In this document: positions 7,432-16,268 of the stretch, piece after piece
Layout of the letters: each line of letters begins with the position of its first letter
Numbering within the stretch: the stretch's first letter is position 1
DNA from: UBA7803 sp040219135
Lineage (GTDB): Bacteria > Pseudomonadota > Gammaproteobacteria > Pseudomonadales > Azotimanducaceae
Direction of reading: 5' to 3'
DNA: 64,000 bases
Assembly: GCA_040219135.1 (NCBI GenBank)
Contig: JAVJTA010000015.1
Span: forward strand, 1-64,000
Notes under the pieces: model-generated
Seen by the model: the letters and a program-made list of their open reading frames with translations, nothing else
Databases searched by the model: none
What the model was told of the DNA's origin: nothing
Translations under genes and position numbers: made by a program

Positions 7432-8217
7432 TCAACTCATGCGCAGAATCACCCGGTCCCAGCTGCCCACACTCACTTCCGGGGAGAATCCTGACGCTTC
7501 GACGCCGCGCAGGAAGTCGTCGCAGTGCTTGTTCATCCAGCGCCGCGCGTCGTACGAGTTTCCCTCGACGATGCTGTCGAAGATCTTCTGGTGAGACGCC
7601 AGCAGCCGCTCGCCGGCGACGGGAACGACTTCGAAGATGGCGTGAAAGACCGCATAGAAGATCAGCCCGAGCGGTTCCAGCGCCAGCACCAGGGCGGTGT
7701 TGCCGGACCCCTGAGCGATCAGCTGCATGAACTCCAGATCGACCTGGGTCAGATCGTCGGGATCGTTCAGCACGTCTCTCGTTCTGGCGAGATTCGCCTG
7801 CAGCTTGTCTTTGATCTCGTCGGTGGCGTGAATGGCGGCGAGTTCGGCCGCTGTCGAGTACAGCAGCTGACCCATCATGTGCACGTCCTGAAACGTTACG
7901 TCGTGGAGGACGAGGGCGCGCCCCATCATGCGGGCCAGCCCTTCGTGGGGCGGCCGCTGCACGATGAGCTTCTTGCCTTCCCGGCGCACCAGGCCGTTCT
8001 GCTCCAGAACCCGCAGGCCCTCGCGCAGCGTGGAACGGTGCACGTTGAACTGGTCGGCCAGCTTCTGCTCGATGGGGAGAACGAAACCGGGCGGCAGCGT
8101 GCCGTCCAGGATCTGCCCGGTAATCGCTTCCGCCAGTTGGCGATAGGCAGGCTCACGGTCGAGCGGATTGAACTGCGCGACGGATGGCTTGTCGGGTGGC
8201 TTGTTCGATTGAGGCAT
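7432..8217 (-). CDS. GntR/FadR-type transcriptional regulator (FCD domain)
   Basis: A 261-residue regulator with an N-terminal winged HTH (residues about 25-90: LAEAITGQILDGTLPPGFVLPIEQKLADQFNVHRSTLREGLRVLEQNGLV) and a C-terminal all-helical FCD ligand domain. It lies 66 bases downstream of the hydrolase gene on the same strand. It probably reads the palindromes at 9240-9254 and 10184-10198, which have the TTGTC-centred look of FadR-subfamily operators. The effector is likely an acid or CoA ester of the pathway. Confidence 0.9.
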   Translation of the reverse strand: MPQSNKPPDKPSVAQFNPLDREPAYRQLAEAITGQILDGTLPPGFVLPIEQKLADQFNVHRSTLREGLRVLEQNGLVRREGKKLIVQRPPHEGLARMMGRALVLHDVTFQDVHMMGQLLYSTAAELAAIHATDEIKDKLQANLARTRDVLNDPDDLTQVDLEFMQLIAQGSGNTALVLALEPLGLIFYAVFHAIFEVVPVAGERLLASHQKIFDSIVEGNSYDARRWMNKHCDDFLRGVEASGFSPEVSVGSWDRVILRMS

Positions 8218-8283
8218 GCGTGTCCGGTGTGCGGTTGAGTGCGTAAAGTCGTCGGCAGAGGGAGCCGCTGAGCGTGCTGGCGG

Positions 8284-9186
8284 TCAGTTTCCCAGGTGGT
8301 GCAGAAACCAGTCTCGCGCCGCGCTGCTGGTGACCTCGAACTGCTCGACGTACGACTGGTAGTGGTCACCCTTGATGAGCACGAGCTGCTTGGGCTCCCG
8401 GGCCAGTGCGTAGGCATCCAGGGCGAGGCCGGTGGGCGTGGACACGTCTTCGGTAGCCGCAATCATGAGCATGGGCGTCGGACTGATGCGCTTCATGTAA
8501 GGGGTGACATCGTACTCCAGCAGGTATTCGAGCGTCCTGATGGTCACCTCGTTCTTCCAGTTCACGTCGGGATGGCGCGCGGCCTGAGCGTGGTAGTAGT
8601 CGTACGTTCGCCGTCCCGGAAAGATGCACGGATCCTCGGGATTCGGCGCGCAGATCGGTGCCGTCCCCGGCGTGTTGCCGGCCGCCCGGGAAACCCGATC
8701 CGCCTCGATCATCTCGTACAGGGTGTCGATCTGCTGCAGGGGCATCAGCTGAACGATGTTCTCGTACCCGGCGATCAGCGGTACCTGGCACACAACGCAG
8801 CCGATCCGGGGATCGAGCGCCGCGGCCGCGAGGGCCGTCCCGCCCGAGTAGCTGGTGCCCCACACGCCGATGCGATCGCCGTCCACTTCCGGTCGGCTGC
8901 GCAAAAAACTCACCGCGGCGCTGTAATCGCGCCGCTGCGCCACGGCGTCGAGATCGTGCCTCGGCAGACCGTCGCTCTCGCCCGTCGTGCGGTTGTCGTA
9001 GACCAGAACCGCCAGCCCGGAAGCCACGAAACACTCGGCGTATTCGAGCAGGCCCATTTCCTTGGTGCCGGCGAACCCGTGACTCATCGCCACCGCTGGC
9101 GCCGGGGTTGCCGGGCTTTCCGGCGTGAACAGAATGCCGCGCAGGGTGCACCCCTCGGCATCGAACTCGACGGCTTCCCTTTTCAT
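8284..9186 (-). CDS. alpha/beta hydrolase, S15/CocE-like
   Basis: A 300-residue hydrolase. The ATG at 9186 is chosen because GAGGGG precedes it; an upstream in-frame ATG at 9252 would start inside the promoter region. Visible features are the oxyanion region MSHGFAGTKEMGL, the nucleophile elbow WGTSYSGG (Ser in the G-x-S-Y motif of S15/CocE enzymes), the acid in ATEDVSTP and the His in KGDHYQSY. Ester or amide substrates are expected. It is divergent from the enoyl-CoA hydratase gene and shares its operator. Confidence 0.85.
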   Translation of the reverse strand: MKREAVEFDAEGCTLRGILFTPESPATPAPAVAMSHGFAGTKEMGLLEYAECFVASGLAVLVYDNRTTGESDGLPRHDLDAVAQRRDYSAAVSFLRSRPEVDGDRIGVWGTSYSGGTALAAAALDPRIGCVVCQVPLIAGYENIVQLMPLQQIDTLYEMIEADRVSRAAGNTPGTAPICAPNPEDPCIFPGRRTYDYYHAQAARHPDVNWKNEVTIRTLEYLLEYDVTPYMKRISPTPMLMIAATEDVSTPTGLALDAYALAREPKQLVLIKGDHYQSYVEQFEVTSSAARDWFLHHLGN

Positions 9187-9239
9187 GGAATGGCCCCTCT
9201 TCGTTGAGGCGGCCGATTGCGCCGCCTCGCTTGGTTGTT

Positions 9240-9254
9240 GATAATCCGACAATC
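9240..9254. promoter_or_regulatory. GntR operator copy 1
   Basis: GATAATCCGACAATC lies between the divergent hydrolase and enoyl-CoA hydratase genes. Its core is a palindrome (ATTGTC-n-GANAAT read on the other strand). On the plus strand it overlaps a candidate promoter TTGATA (9238-9243)/17 bp/TTTAGA (9261-9266). Its reverse complement differs at one base from copy 2 at 10184-10198. Confidence 0.65.
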
Positions 9255-9280
9255 CTGCAATTTAGAGAGAAGGTGCGGCG

Positions 9281-10156
9281 GTGTCAAAGGCAGATGAGGA
9301 ATCGAACAGGGCGTTGGAGGATCGGCAGTGGCAACGCTTTCGGGTGACCCGCCACGACCACTGGCTGCGGGTCCGCATTGCCGCCCCGCCCATGAACCTG
9401 ATCGACTGGCCGATGCTGCACGATCTGGATGCGCTGAGTCGGCAGCTCGAGCAGGAGAGCACGCTGTCCCTCGTCTCTTTCGAAAGCGACCTGCCGGGCT
9501 ACTTCATCGCCCACGCCGATCTGAACCTGTTTCTCGAGCCGCCGCCGGAGGACCAGCCGGCGCTGTCCGACTCGCCGGTGGCGGTGTTCATGCGGTTTCG
9601 TCGGCTGCCGCAGCTCACCGTCGCCGGCATCGCCGGCCGGGCCATTGGCGGTGGTCTCGAATTCGCCCTTGCCATGGACCTCGTGGCCGCAGATAAGTCA
9701 CTGTCTAAAATGGGTTTTTTCGAAGGCCATCTGGGCACGGTGCCGGGTGCCGGGGGGACCTGGGCGGCACCCGAGCGGGTCGGCCGGGGGCGGGCACTGT
9801 ATCTGCTGCTCGCCGGCGAGGAGCTCGATGCGGAGACCGCGGAACGGTTCGGATTGATCGACCACGTCGTGGAGCCTGGCGGTATGGCGGCGTTTCTCGA
9901 GCGGCTCGCCGGGCGCGTGGCCGCCTTGCCTGCGCCGGTAGTCGCCCAGACCAAGGAACTCGTCACGGCCCATCTTGCGGTCGCCGATGTCGACGCGGCC
10001 GCCGGTCGGGAGTCCGCCGCCCAGCGCGCGCTCGAATCCCGGCTGCCCGGCGAGGCGCGCCGGCGCATGCAGCGCTTTCTGAGCCTCGGCGGCCAGGATC
10101 CCGCCTGGGAGGCCGAGCGGATGGCCGACATGCTGCCGCGATTGGGCGACGGTTGA
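9281..10156 (+). CDS. enoyl-CoA hydratase/isomerase family protein
   Basis: A 291-residue crotonase-fold protein with a GTG start and AAGG a few bases upstream. The oxyanion-hole motifs are AHADLNLFL and GRAIGGGLEFALAMDLVAAD. The next block, MGFFEGHLGTVPGAGGT, carries the usual Glu/Gly positions, so it is probably catalytically competent. Hydration or isomerisation of an enoyl-CoA is expected; the substrate is unknown. It sits between the two GntR operator copies. Confidence 0.88.
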   Translation: MSKADEESNRALEDRQWQRFRVTRHDHWLRVRIAAPPMNLIDWPMLHDLDALSRQLEQESTLSLVSFESDLPGYFIAHADLNLFLEPPPEDQPALSDSPVAVFMRFRRLPQLTVAGIAGRAIGGGLEFALAMDLVAADKSLSKMGFFEGHLGTVPGAGGTWAAPERVGRGRALYLLLAGEELDAETAERFGLIDHVVEPGGMAAFLERLAGRVAALPAPVVAQTKELVTAHLAVADVDAAAGRESAAQRALESRLPGEARRRMQRFLSLGGQDPAWEAERMADMLPRLGDG

Positions 10157-10176
10157 CGGTGTCTTTCGGGGCAGGG

Positions 10177-10205
10177 TTGTGTTGATTGTCGGATAATCCT
10201 ATGAT
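10177..10205 (+). promoter_or_regulatory. TonB receptor promoter with GntR operator copy 2 in the spacer
   Basis: TTGTGT (10177-10182), a 17-bp spacer and TATGAT (10200-10205) form a promoter 30 bases before the receptor ATG. GATTGTCGGATAATC (10184-10198) fills the spacer, so a bound regulator would block RNA polymerase. Confidence 0.65.
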
Positions 10206-10234
10206 CCGAACACCATAACCGGGGAGAGGTGGTC

Positions 10235-12418
10235 ATGATCCAGGGGGTCAGGTTTGCGCTAGCTGGGATGCTCGGCATCCTTGCCATGGCGCCGCTGCCG
10301 GCAGCGATCGCTGCAGAGCAGGCGGTGCTCGAGGAAATCATCGTCACGGCGACGCGGCGGCAGACGGACCTGCAGTCCACGCCCATTTCCGTCGCCAGCT
10401 TCTCCGGGGACACCCTCAAGGAACTCGGCATCGACGATCTGCGCGACGTCAGCCAGTTCGTCGCCGGCGTATACGTCGGTGAGTCTGCGGGCGCCGGATC
10501 GTCGCCGATCACCATTCGCGGCGTGGGCGACAACCAGCTGGGGCTGGGGGGCGATTCGTCGATTGCCATCTACATCGACGGCGTCTATCTGGGCCGCCCC
10601 TACGCCAACATGTTCGACCTGCTGAATGTCGAACGGCTGGAAATCCTCAAAGGCCCCCAGGGCACCCTGTACGGCCGCAACGCCACGGGCGGCGCCATCA
10701 ACATCATCACCACCACGCCGGACGAGCAGGCGCGGGCCTACGGCGATCTGCGGCTGGCCGAGTACGATTCGCGAAGGGCGCGGCTGGGACTTTCCGGTCC
10801 GCTCAGTGACCAGGTGTTCGGCGGGCTGGCGGTGTCCTGGTCCGAGCGCGACGGCTACGTGCGCAATCTCGTGGACGGCAAGGACTACAACGGCGAAGAC
10901 ACCCTGAACGTGCAGGCGGAACTCCGGTTCCTGCCGAACGACCGCACCGAGATCCGCTGGCGGGCGGACGGTGGCTACAACGATGCGACCCTCGTGTTCC
11001 TGCCCTTCTACACGATCACCGATCCGGCCCTGTTCCCGTTCGTACCCGGCAGCAGCGTGGCCTTCGAAGACGACGGTTCCAACGATACCGACGTCACCGC
11101 CATCAACAGCCTGCCGCCGTATGAAGACCGGGACTGGATCGGCACGTCGCTGACCGTCGACTACGAGGCCGGCTGGGGAACGTTCCGGTCCATCACGGCG
11201 TATCGCGAGAACAACATGGAGGAGAGCACCGATGCCGATGCCTCACCCTTCGATCTGGCGGTCTACGAGCTGGAGGAGAATCAGGATCAGCTCAGCCAGG
11301 ACCTCATCCTGATCGGCGAACCGCGGGGGCGGTTCAGCTGGATCGCCGGCGCCAACTACTACCGCGAACAGACCGACGGCTTTCAGCGCACGGAAATCGG
11401 CGCCTTCGGCCCCGGCGTGTTCGTGTCGGCCACCGGCAGCAACGAGACCGAGGCCTACGCCCTGTATGTCGAGGGCACCGTCGACCTCACGGAGCGCCTC
11501 TCGCTGGTGGCCGGTGTGCGCTACAGCGACGAGACCAAGAAATATGGCTTCAGCCAGACGAGCTTCGGGCTCGACAACATCAGCCCCGTCGGCGGCAAGA
11601 TCAGCTTCGACGCCACCACGCCCAAGGTCGTGCTCCAGTACCAGGCCTCCGACGAGATCTTTCTCTATGCGAGCGCCAGCAACGGCTTCAAGAGCGGCGG
11701 CTTCTCGGCGATCAACCCGGTGGCCCTGGCGACCAGCTCGCCGCCGGGTCATCCGGACCGGTTCGGCCAGGAGGACGTGTGGGCCTACGAAATCGGGGCC
11801 AAGACCGAGTGGCTGGAGAACACGCTGCGGCTGAACGTCTCCGCGTATCACTACGACTACGAGGATCTGCACACGAACGTCACCGATGCCATCGGCTTTG
11901 CGAAAGTCGTACCCGCCCCGAAGGCGGAGATCGATGGGGTGGAACTCGATGCCATGTGGTCGGTCACGCCGCGCCTGGCGCTGACCGCCAGTGCGGCCTA
12001 CGTGGATGCGCAGTACGACTCCATCCTCACCTATCCCGACGGGCTCGGCGGCACCAAGGTCGACGATCTCCGCGGCAACCGGCTGCCGCGCTCGCCGAAG
12101 TCCGAACTCTCGCTGGGATTCGAGTATTCCCGGCCCATGCTGGACGGTGACGTGCTGCTGCGCGTCGACTGGCGGTTTTCCGACTCGGCCTACCTGACGG
12201 AGCTGAACGATCCCATCGACGAGCAGCGCGCCTACAACACCGGAAACATCCGTCTTCGCTACACGCCGGCCTCGGACAAGTTCGACCTGGAGGCGTTCGT
12301 CGACAACGTCGCCGACGAGCAGGTCCGGTCGCACTCCAAGCCGATTCTCGGCGCCGTGTACCGTGGCATGGTCACGCCGCCCCGGGTAGCCGGCGTCGAG
12401 TTCCGCTTCCGGCTCTGA
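10235..12418 (+). CDS. TonB-dependent receptor
   Basis: A 727-residue outer-membrane receptor. The signal peptide covers about residues 1-27 (LAGMLGILAMAPLPAAIAA), followed by the TonB-box-like EEIIVTATRR. The plug domain includes SPITIRGVGDN, the SIAIYIDGVYLGRP block and ERLEILKGPQGTLYGRNATGGAINI. A beta barrel follows and ends in a terminal aromatic-flanked strand (RVAGVEFRFRL). ATG 10235 is preferred to GTG 10229 because the GGGGAGAGG ribosome site fits it better. It heads an operon with a SnoaL protein and two SDRs and presumably imports the pathway's substrate. Confidence 0.93.
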   Translation: MIQGVRFALAGMLGILAMAPLPAAIAAEQAVLEEIIVTATRRQTDLQSTPISVASFSGDTLKELGIDDLRDVSQFVAGVYVGESAGAGSSPITIRGVGDNQLGLGGDSSIAIYIDGVYLGRPYANMFDLLNVERLEILKGPQGTLYGRNATGGAINIITTTPDEQARAYGDLRLAEYDSRRARLGLSGPLSDQVFGGLAVSWSERDGYVRNLVDGKDYNGEDTLNVQAELRFLPNDRTEIRWRADGGYNDATLVFLPFYTITDPALFPFVPGSSVAFEDDGSNDTDVTAINSLPPYEDRDWIGTSLTVDYEAGWGTFRSITAYRENNMEESTDADASPFDLAVYELEENQDQLSQDLILIGEPRGRFSWIAGANYYREQTDGFQRTEIGAFGPGVFVSATGSNETEAYALYVEGTVDLTERLSLVAGVRYSDETKKYGFSQTSFGLDNISPVGGKISFDATTPKVVLQYQASDEIFLYASASNGFKSGGFSAINPVALATSSPPGHPDRFGQEDVWAYEIGAKTEWLENTLRLNVSAYHYDYEDLHTNVTDAIGFAKVVPAPKAEIDGVELDAMWSVTPRLALTASAAYVDAQYDSILTYPDGLGGTKVDDLRGNRLPRSPKSELSLGFEYSRPMLDGDVLLRVDWRFSDSAYLTELNDPIDEQRAYNTGNIRLRYTPASDKFDLEAFVDNVADEQVRSHSKPILGAVYRGMVTPPRVAGVEFRFRL

Positions 12419-12439
12419 TCCGCACGGAGGGTTGGCATC

Positions 12440-12847
12440 ATGGGTACGTGGGACGACCAACTGGCCATCGCCGATCTCATCCATCGCTACAGCCGGGCGG
12501 TGAACGACGGCGACGACCAGAGCCTGCGCGAGTTCTACACCGAAGGGGGGGTGTTCGCCGGTTTGACCGGAGAATTTCAGATCGACACCCAGTTCGACGC
12601 GTACGTGGAAAGCTTGAGCTCGATGCGAGCGGGCGCCTTCCCGAACCTGCGGCAGCTGGCGACCACGCCGGTCGTCGACGTGGACGGCGACCGGGCGGTG
12701 GCCCACACGCCGGTGCTGCTCCTGGCGACGCCGCCCGGCGGCGAGACGAAGCTGGTCAAGAGCGGCGTGTTGAGAGACGAACTGGTGAGGACGGAAGCCG
12801 GTTGGCGGTTTAAGCGCCGCGAAGCGCGGGTCGACGGCGTCCAGTGA
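12440..12847 (+). CDS. SnoaL/NTF2-like protein
   Basis: A 135-residue protein with the NTF2-like pattern: DQLAIADLIHRYSRAVNDGDDQSL, then FYTEGGVF, then EAGWRFKRREARVDG at the end. Such proteins are small isomerases, dehydratases or hydroxylases, or binding proteins, in catabolic clusters. The Asp/His catalytic set cannot be assigned with confidence. CGGAGG precedes the ATG. It overlaps the start region of the next SDR gene. Confidence 0.8.
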   Translation: MGTWDDQLAIADLIHRYSRAVNDGDDQSLREFYTEGGVFAGLTGEFQIDTQFDAYVESLSSMRAGAFPNLRQLATTPVVDVDGDRAVAHTPVLLLATPPGGETKLVKSGVLRDELVRTEAGWRFKRREARVDGVQ

Positions 12848-13599
12848 TGCGCTGGGTGCTGATCACCGGCAGCTGCAGCGGCATCGGCCTGGCGGTCGCA
12901 AGACACTACGCCGGCGCGGCAGACACCGGTGTCGTCGTCGCCGGTCTGACCCGCGAGGATCTCGATACAGCCCGCGGCCACATCGCCGCAGTCGAGCACC
13001 CCACGGCCACCGTGCGCTACCACCAGCTCGATGTCCGGCAGGAGGACAGCGTCCTCGGCCTTCGCAAGGCGCTGCAGAGCGCGGGCGTCGAGGTGGACGT
13101 CCTGATCAACTGCGCTGGCGTCATGCCGCCCTTCGAACCGGAACCGGCGGAGCCGGACTTCTTCTCCGTGGACCCGCAGACCACCGCCAGGGTGTTCGAC
13201 GTCAACGCCCTCGGCATCCTGCGCACCTGTCAGGCGTTCGTTCCCGGAATGCTGGAGCACGGCTCCGGCCGCATCGTCAACGTCGCCTCCGAGGCGGCCT
13301 CGCTGCGGCGGATGCTCACCGACCCGTGGCCCTATGCCCTGTCCTACCGGGTTTCCAAGGTGGCGGTGAACGCGCTGACGGTGCTCCTCGCCCGGTCCAC
13401 GGCAGGCACCGACGTGCTGGTCAACTCCGTGTGTCCGGGGTGGGTTCGCACCGCGATGGGCGGCACCTCGGCCCCGCTCGAACCCGAAGCCGCCATTGCC
13501 ACGATCGTGCATCTCGCCGACCTACCGGCCGGCGGCGCCACCGGACGGTTCTTCAGCGAGATGCGTCGTTACGGCTTTCCGCAGGAACTGGAGTGGTGA
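12847..13599 (+). CDS. short-chain dehydrogenase/reductase
   Basis: A 250-residue SDR. The cofactor motif WVLITGSCSGIGLAVA is at the N-terminus, NCAGVMPP gives the NAG motif (CAG variant), VASEAAS supplies the catalytic Ser, and YRVSK gives Tyr-x3-Lys. GTG 12844 and ATG 12847 are both possible starts next to the preceding TGA; the ATG is used here. An alcohol/ketone oxidoreductase step is expected. Confidence 0.88.
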   Translation: MRWVLITGSCSGIGLAVARHYAGAADTGVVVAGLTREDLDTARGHIAAVEHPTATVRYHQLDVRQEDSVLGLRKALQSAGVEVDVLINCAGVMPPFEPEPAEPDFFSVDPQTTARVFDVNALGILRTCQAFVPGMLEHGSGRIVNVASEAASLRRMLTDPWPYALSYRVSKVAVNALTVLLARSTAGTDVLVNSVCPGWVRTAMGGTSAPLEPEAAIATIVHLADLPAGGATGRFFSEMRRYGFPQELEW

Positions 13600-13602
13600 T
13601 TC

Positions 13603-14325
13603 ATGTCGCGATCGACCCTCGAGGGTAAACACCTGCTGCTGATCGGCGGAGCCTCCGGCATCGGCCTCGCGGTCGCGCGCATGGCCCAGACCGAGGGCGC
13701 GATTCCTCTGGTGGTCGCACGTCGCGAGGCGAGCCTGACCGGGGCCCGCGAGGTGCTCGGAGACAAGGCTTCGATGTACGTCGCGGACCTCTCGGACCAC
13801 GCGCGCATGGATGCCATCCTCGATCAGGTGGACCGGGTGGACCACCTGTTCTCGACGGCCGGCGCCTTTCTCGCCGAACCGACGATCCACGTCGACGAAG
13901 ACGAGGCGCGATCGGTGTTCGAAGGGCGCTTCTGGTCCGTCGTGCGCCTGCTCCGCAAGGCCCTGCCGAAGATGCCGGCCGACGGATCGGTGGTGTTCAT
14001 GTCCGGTACGGCGAACTGGCGGCCGGAAGGGTCTCCGATCGCCATGGCGACCCTCGGCGCGATCGAGAGCTTCGCGCGGGCCATGGCCGCCAAGCACGGC
14101 CCGATCCGCTTCAACTGCATTGCGCCTGGTCTCACCGACACGCCGTTTCTGCGCCAGTTTCTCGGCGACGACGCGACGTCGGTTCTGGCCGGCATGGCGG
14201 GCGCGACGCCCCTCGGCCGCTTCGGCACCGCCGAGGAGGTAGCGGACGCCGTGCTGTTCCTGATGCGCAACAGCTATGTGAACGCTGAAACGCTGAACAT
14301 CGATGGCGGCGCACGCCTGGTGTGA
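13603..14325 (+). CDS. SDR-fold protein lacking the catalytic Tyr-x3-Lys
   Basis: A 240-residue SDR starting three bases after the previous stop. The glycine-rich motif is LLLIGGASGIGLAVARM, and the expected C-terminal IDGGARLV is present. Where classical SDRs carry Y-x3-K, this one reads SPIAMATLGAIESFARAMA, with no Tyr or Lys. SDRs of this divergent kind exist and may be non-redox or use another residue. It is probably cotranscribed with the receptor operon. Confidence 0.82.
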   Translation: MSRSTLEGKHLLLIGGASGIGLAVARMAQTEGAIPLVVARREASLTGAREVLGDKASMYVADLSDHARMDAILDQVDRVDHLFSTAGAFLAEPTIHVDEDEARSVFEGRFWSVVRLLRKALPKMPADGSVVFMSGTANWRPEGSPIAMATLGAIESFARAMAAKHGPIRFNCIAPGLTDTPFLRQFLGDDATSVLAGMAGATPLGRFGTAEEVADAVLFLMRNSYVNAETLNIDGGARLV

Positions 14326-14368
14326 CGGCCGGGCGCGTGCTGCAACTCACGCCCCAGGATTGCGATCA

Positions 14369-14461
14369 ATGAACGAAGAAGAGATTCAGCAGCGAATCGC
14401 TGCCCACGTGGCGCTCTACCAGCAGGACCCGGACTCGCGCCCGTCGACTGATATCCGGTAT
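14369..14461 (+). pseudogene. possible truncated N-terminus of a deazaflavin-dependent-nitroreductase-like gene
   Basis: An ATG with AGGA ten bases upstream opens MNEEEIQQRIAAHVALYQQD and then loses any recognisable pattern just before the convergent GNAT gene ends. The AHVALYQQDP block recalls the start of F420/deazaflavin-dependent nitroreductase-like proteins. The frame continues only as antisense of the GNAT gene. It could be a gene cut off by a rearrangement, or chance. Confidence 0.3.
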
Positions 14462-15772
14462 TCAGAAGTACACCTGATCCGCGTACACGCCGTCGGCTGC
14501 GGTGGACTCCGGCTCGCCCACCGGATAGGTCCAGATGTCGAACGGCTCCAGCCGATCGGCCAGCCGCTCGATGATCGGGTAGGACGGCGACGGCTCGGAG
14601 GTGAAGATCGACAGGTGGGTGTGGTCGTGGGCCGCGAGCCGGTCGCCCCAGTAGCCGAACAACTGCTCGAATTCCGCCTCCGCCCCCGGCGCGTAGCCGT
14701 AGTCGAGCACCAGGCCGTGGCGGGTCTCGGTGGTGTGGCCGTCGGTCTCCCGCAGCACCCGGATCTGTGCGCCCGAGGGCCAGACCCCGACCACGGCGTT
14801 CTCAGTCAGGCGCAGGTGCTGCCAGGTGTAGAGATCGGGCGCCCGTTCGAGGCGGGTGCGCAGGGCCTCGGTGGTGTAAGGCAGGAACATGGCTTCACGG
14901 CCGTGGGTGGTGTTCAGCAGTTCGACGATGCGCTCGGCGTCGTCGGGGGTGGCCGGCCGGCCGGGTGCCGGCGCGGCTGAGGATGACGCCGGCTGCGCCC
15001 GGATCAGCGCCCGCACCGGGGCGACCCGCCAGCGCGGACGGCCGGCAAACGCGTTCTGAATCGAGTGGTTGTCCCGCGCGGCGCAGGCGTAGTCGCCGTC
15101 CGCCGCCACCTCCGCCGGGTAGATCTCGTTCAGCTTGCGTACCAGGGCGCCCCACAGCCCCTTGCGCTGATGCTCCGCCGCCACCCGCAGATGGATGAAG
15201 TTCACCAGCCGATAGTGGCGGCCGCCGATCCGGGTGTGGTGCAGCGCGCCCCACTCCACGGCGGCGGGCTCGCCGTCCACCTCGGCCATCACGACGGTCG
15301 CGTCTTCCATAAGGCGCGCCGCGGCCAGGTAGTCGGCGCTGCGGTCGAAGGTGACCCGGGCGTCGCCCACCTCGATGGGCGCCCGCTGCTCGATTTCCGC
15401 CAGCGCCGGGCCGTCGGCCTCCGTCGCCTCGCGCACCGCCACGGTGAAGTCGTAGAGCCGCTGCCAGTCCATGGCCTGGACCCGATGCGGCGGCTTGGGT
15501 TCCACGGCGATGGTGAGCTGGTAGCGGGTGCTTTTGTCGGTGCTGAGCTCGACGGCGATCTCGTGCTCGTCGTCCCGGGTGACCTTGTCGATCGCAGTGT
15601 GGCCGACGCGCGTCGCCCAGCCGGACCAGGCGGTGCGCAGTTCGTCCTCGGTGGCCTCCGCCGGGGCTGCGAAGTGCAGGTCGTGCTCGTCGAGGGTGAG
15701 GCCGCGCATGTCGGAGTTCATCACCTCGAGATACCAGGCGAGCTGGCGGCCGGCGGGGGTGGTGAGGTTCAT
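14462..15772 (-). CDS. GNAT-family acetyltransferase, two-domain
   Basis: A 436-residue protein. ATG 15772 is chosen because GAGG lies before it and the sequence further up looks non-coding. An N-terminal part resembling a small NTF2- or steroid-like domain (residues 1-110) precedes a GNAT domain with the acetyl-CoA loop FIHLRVAAEHQRKGLWGALVRKL (about residues 195-217). A second, degenerate GNAT-like half follows (DDAERIVELLNTTHGREAMFLPYT). The substrate is unknown. It converges with the preceding operon. Confidence 0.75.
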   Translation of the reverse strand: MNLTTPAGRQLAWYLEVMNSDMRGLTLDEHDLHFAAPAEATEDELRTAWSGWATRVGHTAIDKVTRDDEHEIAVELSTDKSTRYQLTIAVEPKPPHRVQAMDWQRLYDFTVAVREATEADGPALAEIEQRAPIEVGDARVTFDRSADYLAAARLMEDATVVMAEVDGEPAAVEWGALHHTRIGGRHYRLVNFIHLRVAAEHQRKGLWGALVRKLNEIYPAEVAADGDYACAARDNHSIQNAFAGRPRWRVAPVRALIRAQPASSSAAPAPGRPATPDDAERIVELLNTTHGREAMFLPYTTEALRTRLERAPDLYTWQHLRLTENAVVGVWPSGAQIRVLRETDGHTTETRHGLVLDYGYAPGAEAEFEQLFGYWGDRLAAHDHTHLSIFTSEPSPSYPIIERLADRLEPFDIWTYPVGEPESTAADGVYADQVYF

Positions 15773-15992
15773 GGCGGCCTCGACCGGGTGCGCGGTAGGC
15801 AGGTGAGCATAGCGCGCTCGTGCACCCCATGCAGTTCCGAACCGCCGGGCTGGATGGTTCATCGCTGCTGCCTGCAGTCCCGGAAGCCGTCATGATCGGT
15901 TCTACAGGGTGCAGTCTCGGAACGAGATCTTCCCAACAGCCCGAGACGGGTGTGTAATGTGCATGTGTAAGAGCAAAGATATTGTGGAAGCT

Positions 15993-16268
15993 ATGGCGCG
16001 AGTTCAATTGGTGATACCCGATCAGGATCGCGATCGCTTCGTCCACCAGGCTCGCCGCGAAGGTTTGTCGTTGAGCGCGTGGCTCCGGGCCGCCGCAGAG
16101 GATCGGATGCAGCGCCAGGCCCAGGCTGAGAAGTTCGAATCTGTGGAAGAACTGCGGGACTTCTTTGCCGAATGCGACGCCCGAGCCGGGGAGGGTCCCG
16201 AACCCGACTGGGACCAGCATCGTGCGGTGATCGACAGCTCGCGCCGCCGGGGCGCCGCCGACTCGTGA
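15993..16268 (+). CDS. VapB-type antitoxin (RHH-like)
   Basis: A 91-residue antitoxin starting MARVQLVIPDQDRDRFVHQA, followed by GLSLSAWLRAAAEDRM, a ribbon-helix-helix-like pattern. The Glu/Asp-rich C-terminal half is for toxin binding. GGAAG sits a few bases before the ATG; in-frame codons further up (from 15909) look non-coding. TGTGTAA occurs twice just upstream (about 15951 and 15964) and could be an operator. It overlaps the toxin by four bases. Confidence 0.8.
   Translation: MARVQLVIPDQDRDRFVHQARREGLSLSAWLRAAAEDRMQRQAQAEKFESVEELRDFFAECDARAGEGPEPDWDQHRAVIDSSRRRGAADS

Noticed and set aside
14462..14980. Continuation of the truncated plus-strand gene at 14369 through the GNAT gene
   Set aside because: Beyond 14461 the frame is antisense to a well-supported acetyltransferase and loses any family pattern.
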